In this document: one piece after another, positions 1-7,879 of the stretch
Layout of the letters: each line of letters opens with the position of its first letter
Position numbering within the stretch: position 1 is the first letter of the stretch
Assembly (NCBI RefSeq): GCF_009664365.1
Contig: NZ_CP044310.1
Span: 452,501-516,500, forward strand
Length of the DNA stretch: 64,000 nucleotides
Reading direction: 5' to 3'
Origin: Paenibacillus xylanilyticus
GTDB lineage: Bacteria > Bacillota > Bacilli > Paenibacillales > Paenibacillaceae
Made by a program: the position numbers and the translations under genes
Notes under the pieces: model-generated
The model's input: the letters and a program-made list of their open reading frames with translations, nothing else
What the model was told of the DNA's origin: nothing
The model's database searches: none

Positions 1-213
1 CTGAATGCTGTTCTTCATCGTAATCGCTATGATGCCGAAGAGACGCTTCGGGGTGTGGAAAGTTATGACGAAACCACGAAAGCCTATATGGCCGCCCGTA
101 CGAATGGCGAACGTACAACGCCATGGTCGGAATTGATGGCCAAACGTCTCACCGAGCCGGCACGTCTGCAGATGAAATCGTATCTCGAAGGCAGAGGGTT
201 TATGAAACGTTAA
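1..213 (+). CDS. C-terminal end of an unrecognised protein (partial)
   Basis: An open frame runs from the first base of the window to a TAA at 211-213, giving 70 residues that end in GRGFMKR. The 5' part lies outside the window. The stretch is charged, hydrophilic and has no membrane segment, and I do not recognise the family. It is followed directly by a strong hairpin terminator, which fits a real gene end. No function is proposed. Confidence 0.6.
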   Translation: MNAVLHRNRYDAEETLRGVESYDETTKAYMAARTNGERTTPWSELMAKRLTEPARLQMKSYLEGRGFMKR

Positions 214-225
214 TCAAGGTCAACG

Positions 226-260
226 AAAAGGGTCAGCCGGGAAGTCCGGCTGACCCTTTT
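226..260. terminator. bidirectional intrinsic terminator
   Basis: A perfect 15-bp inverted repeat (AAAAGGGTCAGCCGG, 5-base loop, then its complement) is flanked by A and T tracts. It separates the converging partial gene on the plus strand from the TatD-type gene on the minus strand and can serve both. Confidence 0.85.
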
Positions 261-280
261 GTCGTCTATCTGCACTTGCA

Positions 281-1087
281 TTAAGGTAAACGGTAGAACC
301 GCTTCGTGTTCTGGTAAAAGAGACGCGCTGCCCGATCAGTTCCCATGCCCGTGATCTCGCTCCAGGCCTGAATCACCTGTCTCGTCATGGCGGGATGTGT
401 CATTCTTCCCTGAAACGGCCCTTCGAAAGGCCAAGGTCCGTCCGTCTCTGCCATGACCTGTTCAGATGGATATTGTCTTACCAGCTCACGAATTTCCTCT
501 TCATACTGAATGTCTGGCGTAAAGGAGATGAAGTACCCGTTATCCGCCATTCGCCGCACGGTTTGACGGGAACCCTTGAACCAGTGGAAATGGGCGCGTC
601 TGACCTGATATTGCTCCAGCAAGTCGCATGCGATGTCGGCATCCTCGTAAACGGCATGAAGCACGATGGGTTTGTTATGCCGCTTGGCGAGTTGAATAAA
701 CCGTTCGAGCAGCTCGATATATCCACTCTGATCAAAAGCAAGTCCTGCCTGTTCTGCTTCCTGGCGATTGTAGTAGGGCAGTCCAACTTCCCCGATGGCT
801 GCAGCTTGTTCGATATGCCTTTCAATCCAGTCGAAGAACAGGTTCTGATCCTGCGCCGATGGCAGGGGCTGTTCCGGATGAAAGCCAAAAGCCGGATAGA
901 TGAATCGGGGATTCTGTCTCGCCAGATCCAGATTGTCCTGTGCCGAGGTGATATTCATGGAAACGGCGATGACAGCCTCAACCTGTTGATCCGGGAAAGA
1001 TTGCAGCATATGCTGCTGTTCCTCCACGGTATATTTGTCAAAATGGATATGAGCATCAATCAGTGGTGCAAAAGCTTGGGAATGCAT
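281..1087 (-). CDS. TatD-family metal-dependent hydrolase
   Basis: The 268-residue product has the TatD amidohydrolase layout. HxH is at residues 13-15, the metal-bridging Glu at 100 (GEVGLP), His at 144 and 168, and the terminal Asp at 216 (ETDGPW). Family members are TIM-barrel DNases or hydrolases of unknown substrate. The start has the strong site AGGAGGGG about 9 bases upstream. It lies downstream of thiZ on the same strand, but a terminator overlapping the end of thiZ separates them, so it is probably its own unit. The family is clear; the substrate is not. Confidence 0.85.
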   Translation of the reverse strand: MHSQAFAPLIDAHIHFDKYTVEEQQHMLQSFPDQQVEAVIAVSMNITSAQDNLDLARQNPRFIYPAFGFHPEQPLPSAQDQNLFFDWIERHIEQAAAIGEVGLPYYNRQEAEQAGLAFDQSGYIELLERFIQLAKRHNKPIVLHAVYEDADIACDLLEQYQVRRAHFHWFKGSRQTVRRMADNGYFISFTPDIQYEEEIRELVRQYPSEQVMAETDGPWPFEGPFQGRMTHPAMTRQVIQAWSEITGMGTDRAARLFYQNTKRFYRLP

Positions 1088-1176
1088 GAAAGTGGCCCCT
1101 CCTAATTATCTTTTATCTTTTGAAGGTTGATACGTAAATATCATGAATGCGGATCACCGTTTTGGAAAAATATAAC

Positions 1177-1205
1177 GAAAAACCCGCGCTATGGAGTTAG
1201 CCGGG
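1177..1205 (-). terminator. terminator at the end of the thiamine-precursor operon
   Basis: On the minus strand CCCGGCTA and TAGCGCGGG form a stem with one mismatch, followed by a run of five T. The hairpin overlaps the last codons and stop of thiZ. Confidence 0.7.
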
Positions 1206-2094
1206 CTTTTCTCTGTTCTTCTTTCATCCACTCCGAAATCTGCCGTTTGCGTTCGAGGAAAGCCTTCTCTTCCGTTATTTCTTCACGTCTTGGACGATCA
1301 AAAGGGACATGTACCTCATGCAGCACAGTCGCAGGTCGGTTGGATAATACATAGATTCGATCGGCAAGCAGCAGTGCCTCTTCGATATTGTGGGTGATAA
1401 ACAGGACGGATCGGCGGTTCTGTTCCCATATATCGAGCAGCCATCGCTGCATGTCACTGCGTGTCAACGCATCGAGGGCGCTGAAGGGCTCATCCAGCAG
1501 CATCAGTTCCTGCGGGCTGAGCAGGGCACGTAAAAAGGCTGCCCGCTGCTGCATACCGCCCGATAACATGTGCGGATAAGCCTGTTCAAATCCTCCCAGA
1601 CCGACGCTGGAAAGCCACTTCCGTGCTTCCGCAAGCGCTTCTGCCTTGGGTGGCGTATGTGCTGATACTTCCCCGGCCAGCAGCACGTTGTCTTCAATGG
1701 TACGCCAAGGAAAGAGAGCGGGCTGCTGCGGCATATAGCTGATTTTACCCCGCTGCCCGGTAACGTTCTGTCCGTTCATGAGAACCTGGCCGGTTTGGGG
1801 TTTCAATAATCCGCCAATGATATGGAACAACGTACTCTTGCCGCATCCGGATGGCCCAACGATCGCTACGAATTCGCCCTGTTCTACGGTCAGGGATAAT
1901 CCGTTCAGGACAGACAGCTTGTTCCGTCGTTCACGGAAGGAAGCGTGGACGTCCTGAACTTCCAGTGCAGGCAGGCTCTGCTTACCCGAATCGGAGGTAG
2001 CGGTGGAAGCAGTGCGGAGTGATTCTTCTCGAGTTGAAATTCCAGTGCTTCCGCCTGGTGCAGGTGGTGCCTGTTCGTTATATTTGAGTGTCAT
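1189..2094 (-). CDS. thiZ: ABC transporter ATP-binding protein, thiamine-precursor importer
   Basis: The ATPase subunit has 301 residues from the chosen ATG. Walker [10 protein letters not shown] is at residues 80-88, the signature LSGGM near 178, Walker B LMLLDEP near 197-203, and a switch His lies in the ITHNIEEA segment. The family is nitrate/taurine/ThiZ-like. The frame stays open further upstream into the permease gene, but ATG 2094 has a good AGGAAGTG site and a family-like beginning, except for an unusual Ser/Thr-rich leader of about 40 residues. It is the last gene of the TPP-controlled operon. Substrate (HMP or formylaminopyrimidine) is inferred from the operon. Confidence 0.88.
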   Translation of the reverse strand: MTLKYNEQAPPAPGGSTGISTREESLRTASTATSDSGKQSLPALEVQDVHASFRERRNKLSVLNGLSLTVEQGEFVAIVGPSGCGKSTLFHIIGGLLKPQTGQVLMNGQNVTGQRGKISYMPQQPALFPWRTIEDNVLLAGEVSAHTPPKAEALAEARKWLSSVGLGGFEQAYPHMLSGGMQQRAAFLRALLSPQELMLLDEPFSALDALTRSDMQRWLLDIWEQNRRSVLFITHNIEEALLLADRIYVLSNRPATVLHEVHVPFDRPRREEITEEKAFLERKRQISEWMKEEQRKARLTP

Positions 2095-2137
2095 CTCACA
2101 TTCACTTCCTAACCTTGTATAGTGCTTTTGCTGCGAA

Positions 2138-2896
2138 TCAGCGCTTCTGTGGTCGCCAGCGAACGAGCAGCTTCTCCAGCAGGGCAATAAACAGGAAGAG
2201 CAGCAGGCTGAGCGCGACAATAATCATGATCGCAACGAATAGACGATCTGTCCGGTAAGCGGACTTCTGAAGCATCATGTAATACCCGATCCCTTTGTCG
2301 GCTCCGATCCATTCAGCAATAATGGCACCCATAACGCTGTAAGTCGCGGCAATCTTGACACCAGAGAAGATGGAAGGCAGTGCGTGCGGGAGCTCCAGCT
2401 TCCAGAAAATTGGGCCGCGTCTCGCTCCCGCCATGCGCATGTAATTCATCATGGCGGCATCCGTACGTGTCAAACCATCCATGGCTGCGACAGCAACGGG
2501 AAAGAAGCAGACCAGGATGATGGTAATCAACTTGGGCAGCAGTCCGAATCCGAACCAGATCAGCAGGAGCGGAGCGAGCGCAATTGTCGGTATATTTTGA
2601 CTAAGAATAAGTAAAGGATACAGGGCAGATTTCAGAAAAGGAATCAGATGCAGTACCATGGCGATCAGCAGCCCAACCAGCGTACCGGCCGCGAAGCCAA
2701 TTAACGTGAGTTGAATGGTCGCCCATGCATGCATGCCCAGACGATCTGCTTGGGAGGCTGCTTCCTGTGCGATGTCGGAAGGTGCGGGCAGCATCCATTT
2801 CTCAATATGAAACAGGGACACGGCACCCTGCCATAGGGCTATAAAGAGAATAACCGCCACAATGGGCGGCCATACACTTTTGAAGTACGTATGCAT
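2138..2896 (-). CDS. thiX: ABC transporter permease, thiamine-precursor importer
   Basis: This 252-residue integral membrane protein has about six hydrophobic segments and the BPD_transp_1 cytoplasmic loop (EAA-type region near SIFSGVKIAATYSVMGAIIAEW). It belongs to the SsuC/ThiX permease group. Its ATG overlaps the TAA of the upstream thiamine-binding gene (TAATG), which indicates translational coupling, and the thiZ start follows 43 bases downstream. Together with the ATPase and ThiY it forms a complete importer. The precise pyrimidine transported cannot be told from sequence. Confidence 0.88.
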   Translation of the reverse strand: MHTYFKSVWPPIVAVILFIALWQGAVSLFHIEKWMLPAPSDIAQEAASQADRLGMHAWATIQLTLIGFAAGTLVGLLIAMVLHLIPFLKSALYPLLILSQNIPTIALAPLLLIWFGFGLLPKLITIILVCFFPVAVAAMDGLTRTDAAMMNYMRMAGARRGPIFWKLELPHALPSIFSGVKIAATYSVMGAIIAEWIGADKGIGYYMMLQKSAYRTDRLFVAIMIIVALSLLLFLFIALLEKLLVRWRPQKR

Positions 2897-3186
2897 TAGC
2901 GATATTTCTCCGTCAGGGTATCCATGCTGAAGCCGTTCGGGCTATGGGCGATTTTGATCTGGGAGATGATGCTTGGACTGCCAGCCTCCACGAGCACCTC
3001 ATGCATTTTACGGACAACTTCCAGCAGTTCCTCCAGCTCACCTTCCATTGTGGTATCGAGCGGATTAACCTGATATTTCAAGCCGGATTGCTGGATCACT
3101 TCGATCGCCCGATCTACATACGGATACGAATTTTCGCCATTCGGCGTTTTGGGAATCACTTGAATGCTAAGCAGTGTACTTGCCAT
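2896..3186 (-). CDS. thiamine-binding protein of the MTH1187/YqgV family
   Basis: This 96-residue protein matches the small ferredoxin-fold Thiamine_BP family (MTH1187/YkoF-like), with the typical LSIQVIPK start, a central repeat-like segment and a conserved SPNGFSMDTL-type tail. Family members are soluble and bind thiamine or its precursors, but their cellular role is unsettled. Its position inside a TPP-riboswitch operon between thiY and thiX supports thiamine-related binding. The upstream gap holds an intergenic palindromic repeat, and the ribosome site GAAAGGAG precedes the ATG. Confidence 0.85.
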   Translation of the reverse strand: MASTLLSIQVIPKTPNGENSYPYVDRAIEVIQQSGLKYQVNPLDTTMEGELEELLEVVRKMHEVLVEAGSPSIISQIKIAHSPNGFSMDTLTEKYR

Positions 3187-3240
3187 GAGAGATCACGGCT
3201 CCTTTCGAGATGAGTAAGTAGAACATCGTGAATGTACACT

Positions 3241-3365
3241 TGACCACTTCGATTGCAGCACCCTCTTCCGATCGCTGTTATCACCGGATTTCTTGATTCC
3301 ATTTTTAATGGGGAAATCCGGCGATAAAGGCGACCACTTTGTTTCTACAGATGGGTTCAGCACTC
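3241..3365 (-). repeat. intergenic palindromic element, copy A (A/C2 subtype)
   Basis: Read on the minus strand, this stretch shares ordered blocks with 26294-26425. These are GGAACGNAGAG, ATCTGTAGAA, a stem TTATCGCCGGATTT pairing with AAATCCGGTGATAA, then AACAGCGATCGGAAGA and a degenerate tail ending near GAAGTGG. It lies between thiY and the thiamine-binding gene, in the orientation of the latter and about 55 bases before its start. It may be part of the operon transcript. No function is known to me. Confidence 0.8.
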
Positions 3366-3407
3366 TTCGTTCCGGTGTACATAAAAGTCGACTTATACAG
3401 TTATATT

Positions 3408-4448
3408 TTATTGGGGTAAAAAATCGTTCGTATACGCTTGGGATACATCGATCTGCTCATCAAGCAGTTTTTTGCTGAACATCCAGTCCGTGTAGTTCTG
3501 CCACACTTCCTGTTTTTGCTCACCCCAGCGCGGAGCGTCATCCTTGTATTTCGGGCTCAGCCATTTCTGACTTGCCACCACAAGGTCCTTATCGAGATCA
3601 GGTACAGCCTTGATTAAAATGTCCGCAGCTTCTTCGGGATGATCAATCGCATATTGATACCCTTCAGAAGTAGCCTTCATAAATGCCTTCACCAGTTCGG
3701 GGTCGTTCTGAATGGTCTGCTCGTTCGTCACGAGTACAGGCGTGTAATAGTCCAGCGCATCGGAATAATCCTTCACATACAGCATGTCGAGGGGTTCTCC
3801 GCGCAGCTCGGCTTCAATGCCGGTCCATGCATAGAAGATCCATGCAAAATCAATGTCCCGTTTCACTGCGGTAAAAAAGTCGGCGTCGCCCATATTAATA
3901 TTTTTTACTTTGGACACATCGGCGCCTTCGCCTTCCATAATGGATTGCATAACCGCTTCTTCAACGGGTGATCCCCAGCCGCCATAGGATTTGCCTTCGA
4001 AATCCTTGGGTGATTTGATTTTTCGATCCACCGGAGCGGCGAATCCAGACGTATTATGCTGAATGACAGCTGCAATGGAGACGAGCGGAACGTCCTGTGT
4101 GCGGGCCTGTGTTACGCTCTCCTGATAACTTACCCCAAAAGGAACCTCGTTTGAGGCTACCATCGTATCCGCACCGCCAGCTCCCGGCTGTACAATCTCG
4201 ACATTCAAACCTTCTGCCTGGTAAAACCCTTGATCCACGGCGGCATAAAGGCCGGTGTGGTTCGTATTGGGTGTCCAGTCGAGCACGACCTTAACATCCT
4301 TCAATGCTGCGCTGTCACCTTCGCTGCTGTTTTCAGTGGTGCTGCTGCCATTCTGTCCTGCAGGTGCTGCTTCCTTGCTGCCGCATGCAGCTACGGTGAC
4401 CAGTGTCATACACAAGAGCAGGAGTCCAATCATTTTACGCCATCTCAT
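3408..4448 (-). CDS. thiY: ABC transporter substrate-binding lipoprotein, thiamine pyrimidine precursor
   Basis: The 346-residue protein has a lipoprotein signal peptide with lipobox VAAC (Cys22) and then the NMT1/THI5-like fold. The segment DWTPNTNHTGLY near residue 57 is the hallmark of ThiY-type proteins that bind formylaminopyrimidine or HMP. It is the first gene after the TPP riboswitch. A 221-base gap with a palindromic repeat separates it from the next operon gene. The substrate class follows from family plus riboswitch; the exact ligand is inferred. Confidence 0.9.
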   Translation of the reverse strand: MRWRKMIGLLLLCMTLVTVAACGSKEAAPAGQNGSSTTENSSEGDSAALKDVKVVLDWTPNTNHTGLYAAVDQGFYQAEGLNVEIVQPGAGGADTMVASNEVPFGVSYQESVTQARTQDVPLVSIAAVIQHNTSGFAAPVDRKIKSPKDFEGKSYGGWGSPVEEAVMQSIMEGEGADVSKVKNINMGDADFFTAVKRDIDFAWIFYAWTGIEAELRGEPLDMLYVKDYSDALDYYTPVLVTNEQTIQNDPELVKAFMKATSEGYQYAIDHPEEAADILIKAVPDLDKDLVVASQKWLSPKYKDDAPRWGEQKQEVWQNYTDWMFSKKLLDEQIDVSQAYTNDFLPQ

Positions 4449-4591
4449 CTTGTTTTTTTCTCTCCTTCATATGGTCCGGCCAGTGGCGCGGGGTACTCCT
4501 TGGCTTCATATCCAAGCATGGTGCATAAATCCTTCGATTTATACCAGCTATGATCCGGATGACGTACTTTTTGTGTCAAAAAGATACCATC

Positions 4592-4619
4592 AAAAAAAGC
4601 GCCCCGTAATCCGGGACGC
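4592..4619 (-). terminator. expression-platform terminator of the TPP riboswitch
   Basis: On the minus strand GCGTCCCG and CGGGGCGC pair around a 5-base loop and are followed by seven T. It lies just downstream of the aptamer and upstream of thiY, so high TPP is expected to favour termination. Confidence 0.85.
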
Positions 4620-4677
4620 GTGCAGGCGTTAGAGAGGTGGCTGCAGCACATGGCTGGGCCAATTCGATATACTCCGA

Positions 4678-4762
4678 TTCCTACGCTGGCATGATCCAGA
4701 TCAGGTCTAAGGGTTAGTATCTTGATGGGATACACTCTCAGCCGGCCAATTCCGACTCCCCT
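4678..4762 (-). promoter_or_regulatory. TPP riboswitch aptamer (thi box)
   Basis: The minus strand carries the full thi-box core in order: AGGGGAGTC, GGCTGAGAG, ACCCTTAGACCTGATCTGG and ATGCCAGCGTAGGAA. The terminator at 4592-4619 and thiY follow. This directly supports thiamine-pyrophosphate repression of the downstream ABC operon. Confidence 0.97.
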
Positions 4763-4797
4763 GGGAAACTATGAAGTTACGGGCATTACTAGGTGTA

Positions 4798-4826
4798 ATT
4801 ATAGGCCAGAGGCCGGAATGTGTCCA
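4798..4826 (-). promoter_or_regulatory. sigma-A-type promoter of the thi operon
   Basis: On the minus strand TGGACA (4826-4821) and TATAAT (4803-4798) are 17 bases apart, placing the start near 4791, about 30 bases before the riboswitch core. Confidence 0.7.
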
Positions 4827-4976
4827 GTCAGGAACTGGAGGAATAGCCAAGGGAGGATTGCTTTGGGGAATGTACCTTATATCAGGAAGGATACGCGGAT
4901 CGGAATCGATATTTGTTTGAAGGCAGAGGGGTACAGGTTATTTCTGGTATGAAATATCCCTTATGCGATATATGGT

Positions 4977-5366
4977 TTAGCGCTGGAAAAACTCAATCCA
5001 TTCCTTTTCTGGTCCATAGATGAAGAAATATCGATAGCCGTTGGGCAGCGTAATGATCTCCCCGTCGATAAACTCTGCCTCCGTAGCCTGGATACGCTTA
5101 TATTCCGCATCAAGGTCCTCTACGTGGATGGCAAAATGGTGCACCGTTCCTTCGGAAGGCAGTTTATCACTGTATCCCTGAATCAATTCAATCTCCGTTT
5201 CATCACTACCATTGAAGCCAAGGAAAGCGAGTTGAATGACACCGTTCGTGTGAGTTACCCGGTCTTTCAATTCGAGTCCTACAATCTCCGTATAGAAACG
5301 CAGTGTTGTCTCCAGATCACGTACAGCAATACCGATATGGTCAATACGCTTTTGAAAACCCATCAT
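4977..5366 (-). CDS. VOC-superfamily protein, glyoxalase I / epimerase-like
   Basis: This 129-residue protein has two beta-alpha-beta-beta-beta VOC modules. The usual metal ligands are visible as His10 (IDHIGIAV), Glu60 (IELIQ), His76/77 (VHHFAIHV) and Glu125 near the C terminus (WIEFF). This fits lactoylglutathione lyase or methylmalonyl-CoA-epimerase-like enzymes, and the substrate cannot be assigned. GGGAGG precedes the tandem ATGs at 5366. It is a single minus-strand gene with no terminator visible before the thi operon promoter region. Confidence 0.82.
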   Translation of the reverse strand: MMGFQKRIDHIGIAVRDLETTLRFYTEIVGLELKDRVTHTNGVIQLAFLGFNGSDETEIELIQGYSDKLPSEGTVHHFAIHVEDLDAEYKRIQATEAEFIDGEIITLPNGYRYFFIYGPEKEWIEFFQR

Positions 5367-5535
5367 GAAAACCTCCCAAGTTCAGAAAATTGTTTCTTAC
5401 ATATTAAGGGATATGATAGATTCCTAATTCCGAGTTGTCAAATGAGATTTAAATCAAATTCACAGAATGTTCACTTATGTGGAGATATTCGCGATCTTTA
5501 TAATTGGCAGAGTAAACAGAGAGGATGAGAGAGAG

Positions 5536-6036
5536 TTGCCAACTACGAAGAAAGAGCATATTTATTTTGGCTTGATGATGTGTACAGGAATGGTCATCGT
5601 GATGATGTCCTTCAACCTGATTTACAACGGATTAATCGGTAAATTATCCCCGCTTGAATTACTGTTTCAGTTCGTTTTGTGTTTTGCCGTTGCTTTCCTG
5701 GTGGAATCCTTTATTGTCGGCCCAGTAGCCCAGAAAGCTGCCTTTTCACTGCCGTTTGACAAGTCCAACAAGCTTCTCGGTATTGTGGCCATGTCTTGCT
5801 GCATGGTTGTTGGCATGGTTTTGATCATGTCCTTATACGGTATGGCTACATCTTATTTTGCGGATCAATTGATGGGGAAACCGCTGCTCGAAACCTATCT
5901 TCACACCATTGCTCGTAACTTTAGTCTGGCCCTTCCGCTGCAGCTTTTCATTATTGGGCCCCTTATTCGTTACGTATTCCGCACATTTATTAAAGGGAAA
6001 GAAGTAGTGGCTCCCTTGATCAACAACGAGGCTTAG
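5536..6036 (+). CDS. DUF2798-type four-helix membrane protein
   Basis: The product has two repeated halves of about 75 residues, each with two hydrophobic helices and a conserved FxxxxFxVGP-type end (SFIVGPVAQ and LFIIGPLIR), as in DUF2798 membrane proteins of unknown function. I chose TTG 5536, preceded by GAGGATGAGAGAGAG, giving 166 residues. The frame stays open to an ATG at 5467, but that extension does not resemble the family. It has no operon partner and ends before a bidirectional terminator. Confidence 0.75.
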   Translation: MPTTKKEHIYFGLMMCTGMVIVMMSFNLIYNGLIGKLSPLELLFQFVLCFAVAFLVESFIVGPVAQKAAFSLPFDKSNKLLGIVAMSCCMVVGMVLIMSLYGMATSYFADQLMGKPLLETYLHTIARNFSLALPLQLFIIGPLIRYVFRTFIKGKEVVAPLINNEA

Positions 6037-6181
6037 TAAACCTTCTGAATTTAATTTATAAATGAATGCTGATATTTTTCACTCCAAAAATGAAATAACC
6101 TGCCGCAAACTATTTCCTGGGCAATCATGATGTAGACCATTGGACCACATGAGTTTCAGTCTACATTACAATTATTGAAGC

Positions 6182-6220
6182 AAAAATGGCTCCAAAGCAT
6201 ACGCTTCGGAGCCACTTTTC
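6182..6220. terminator. bidirectional terminator
   Basis: TGGCTCC(A)AAGC and GCTT(C)GGAGCCA form a stem with A and T tracts on either side, between the converging DUF2798 and MFS genes. Confidence 0.8.
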
Positions 6221-6271
6221 ATTATAGCTAAATTGGTGAATCCAAAATTTAATACGAACGCAAGACGGTAA

Positions 6272-7504
6272 TCAAACGGAAGCTGCACGTTGTCTGTTCT
6301 GCCACTGATAAGCAACCAAGCTGATTACAAGCAGACCCCCAGCAAATAGTGCAAGCATCCATGTGGATTGATTAACGTCCAGATGATCCAGACTCCAACC
6401 GGTAAGCAGAGGCAGAATGGCGCCGCCGACTCCGCCAGATGCAATCAGGATACTGGGCGTAGACTCTTCTGTTCCTGGCAGCATTTTGCTGGCAAAAACG
6501 AGAGCAATGGAGAAAACTCCGGAAAACGCCAGTCCAAGCAGGAGAATAATTAGAAAAGCAGACCAGATCTGGTTGGTGAACGGAAAAATAGCCATAAGCA
6601 GAACAGCTGCCAGACAGCTGTACAAAATGTACACGCGATACTGGAACTTTTCAGCGATATACCCGGCGAAGAGTCTTCCAACAGACATCGCGATCCAGAA
6701 GCAGGTAACACTAAGAGCTGCCCCAGCTTCCTTCATGTTCATTTTTTCAATCAGAATGGCAGGCATGAAATTGGCAAGACTCATCTCCGTGCCGACATAG
6801 AGAAAGAAAAATGCAACGAATAGGATCATCAGGGCCAGATTACGGCCTCGGTAGGTTGAACTGGTTGTTTTACTGCCTGATGAAGACACACTATCTGAAG
6901 CTTCCATCGCATGGACGTGTCCAGCAGCGGCATCTGGCTGACGCCTGCTGAGTGCGGGATCCAGCTCCCCGAATGACATTCTGGCCCAGAAGAGAAAAGT
7001 CAGTGCTGAACAGACGGCAACGACGAGGAAGGACATGCGCCAGTACCCTGCCGAGATCAGACCGCTGGCGATAAGCGGCATGACCATGGCTCCGATACCG
7101 AATAATACTTCAAGCCTGCTCATTGCCACTGCGGTATTTTCTTTGATGGCAGCAATGATGATCGTACCGATTACGGCTTCGATCATGCCGAATCCGAAAC
7201 CGGCTGCGGGTGCAATGACGAACATAAAGCCCCAGGGAGGCAGCAGCATATAGGATAACTCTGCGATGCATAGCAGAGCTGCAGCGATAAGTAATCCGCC
7301 GCGTTTGCCAAAACGACGATTTAACGGAGGAGACAACAGTACACCGCCCAGGAATCCGGCAAATTGGGCAAAGATCAGTGTTCCTCCCTGACTGTAATCT
7401 TTACCGTAATGTTCTAGTGCGACAGGCAGAATGGAACCGAGGACCACGTGTGCAAGTCCGATAAGAAAATAGGACAGACAGCCGATCCATAACAATTTTT
7501 TCAT
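6272..7504 (-). CDS. MFS transporter, fucose/glucose permease-like
   Basis: This 410-residue protein has about 12 transmembrane helices and a polar cytoplasmic loop near residues 185-220 rich in Ser, as usual between the two MFS halves. The N-terminal half (LAHVVLGSILP, NRRFGKRGG loop 2-3 motif) resembles the FHS group that includes GlcP-type sugar permeases. AAGGAG sits 6 bases before the ATG. It stands alone on the minus strand, divergent from serS. Substrate is unknown. Confidence 0.8.
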   Translation of the reverse strand: MKKLLWIGCLSYFLIGLAHVVLGSILPVALEHYGKDYSQGGTLIFAQFAGFLGGVLLSPPLNRRFGKRGGLLIAAALLCIAELSYMLLPPWGFMFVIAPAAGFGFGMIEAVIGTIIIAAIKENTAVAMSRLEVLFGIGAMVMPLIASGLISAGYWRMSFLVVAVCSALTFLFWARMSFGELDPALSRRQPDAAAGHVHAMEASDSVSSSGSKTTSSTYRGRNLALMILFVAFFFLYVGTEMSLANFMPAILIEKMNMKEAGAALSVTCFWIAMSVGRLFAGYIAEKFQYRVYILYSCLAAVLLMAIFPFTNQIWSAFLIILLLGLAFSGVFSIALVFASKMLPGTEESTPSILIASGGVGGAILPLLTGWSLDHLDVNQSTWMLALFAGGLLVISLVAYQWQNRQRAASV

Positions 7505-7612
7505 GGAGAACTCCTTCTATACCTATGTACAATTTAAGGTCAGCTACTTCGGCTCATACGTCCGAGTGCAAACAAGTCTATCATAACAGCATGTGTAAGG
7601 ATTTGGTAGGAC

Positions 7613-7642
7613 TTGCAAAGTGGTTCATGGTTCGGATATACT
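7613..7642 (+). promoter_or_regulatory. sigma-A-type promoter of serS
   Basis: TTGCAA and TATACT are 18 bases apart, just upstream of the T-box leader. Confidence 0.6.
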
Positions 7643-7654
7643 GAAACACAACAA

Positions 7655-7860
7655 TTACAGATCGGAACCATGCCGTTGAAGAGCATCCAACTCGGAGGCG
7701 TTATCGCCAGGGGAGCGAATCCATCCCCAAGTTAACCGGAACCGCCCGTTATCGCGGACCAAGAGGCTGGAACAGGGTATCCTGATTCGGCAAGTTGGGT
7801 GGCACCGCGAGCAGAGCGCTCCTCGTCCCAAGGGATGAGGGCGCTCTTTGCATTTTTTTA
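7655..7860 (+). promoter_or_regulatory. T-box leader, serine specifier UCC
   Basis: The conserved T-box sequence GGGTGGCACCGCGAG is at about 7797-7811. It is followed by a terminator hairpin (AGAGCGCTCCTCGTCCC with its complement, then a T run to 7860). In the stem I region the specifier loop reads GAA-TCC-A, with TCC at 7720-7722, a serine codon. This agrees with the seryl-tRNA synthetase downstream: uncharged tRNA-Ser should allow readthrough. Confidence 0.93.
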
Positions 7861-7879
7861 GCCAAAGGAGACGGTGACC

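Noticed and set aside
4445-4735. 96-codon minus-strand frame upstream of thiY
   Set aside because: It runs through the TPP aptamer and terminator, so the sequence is explained by RNA structure.
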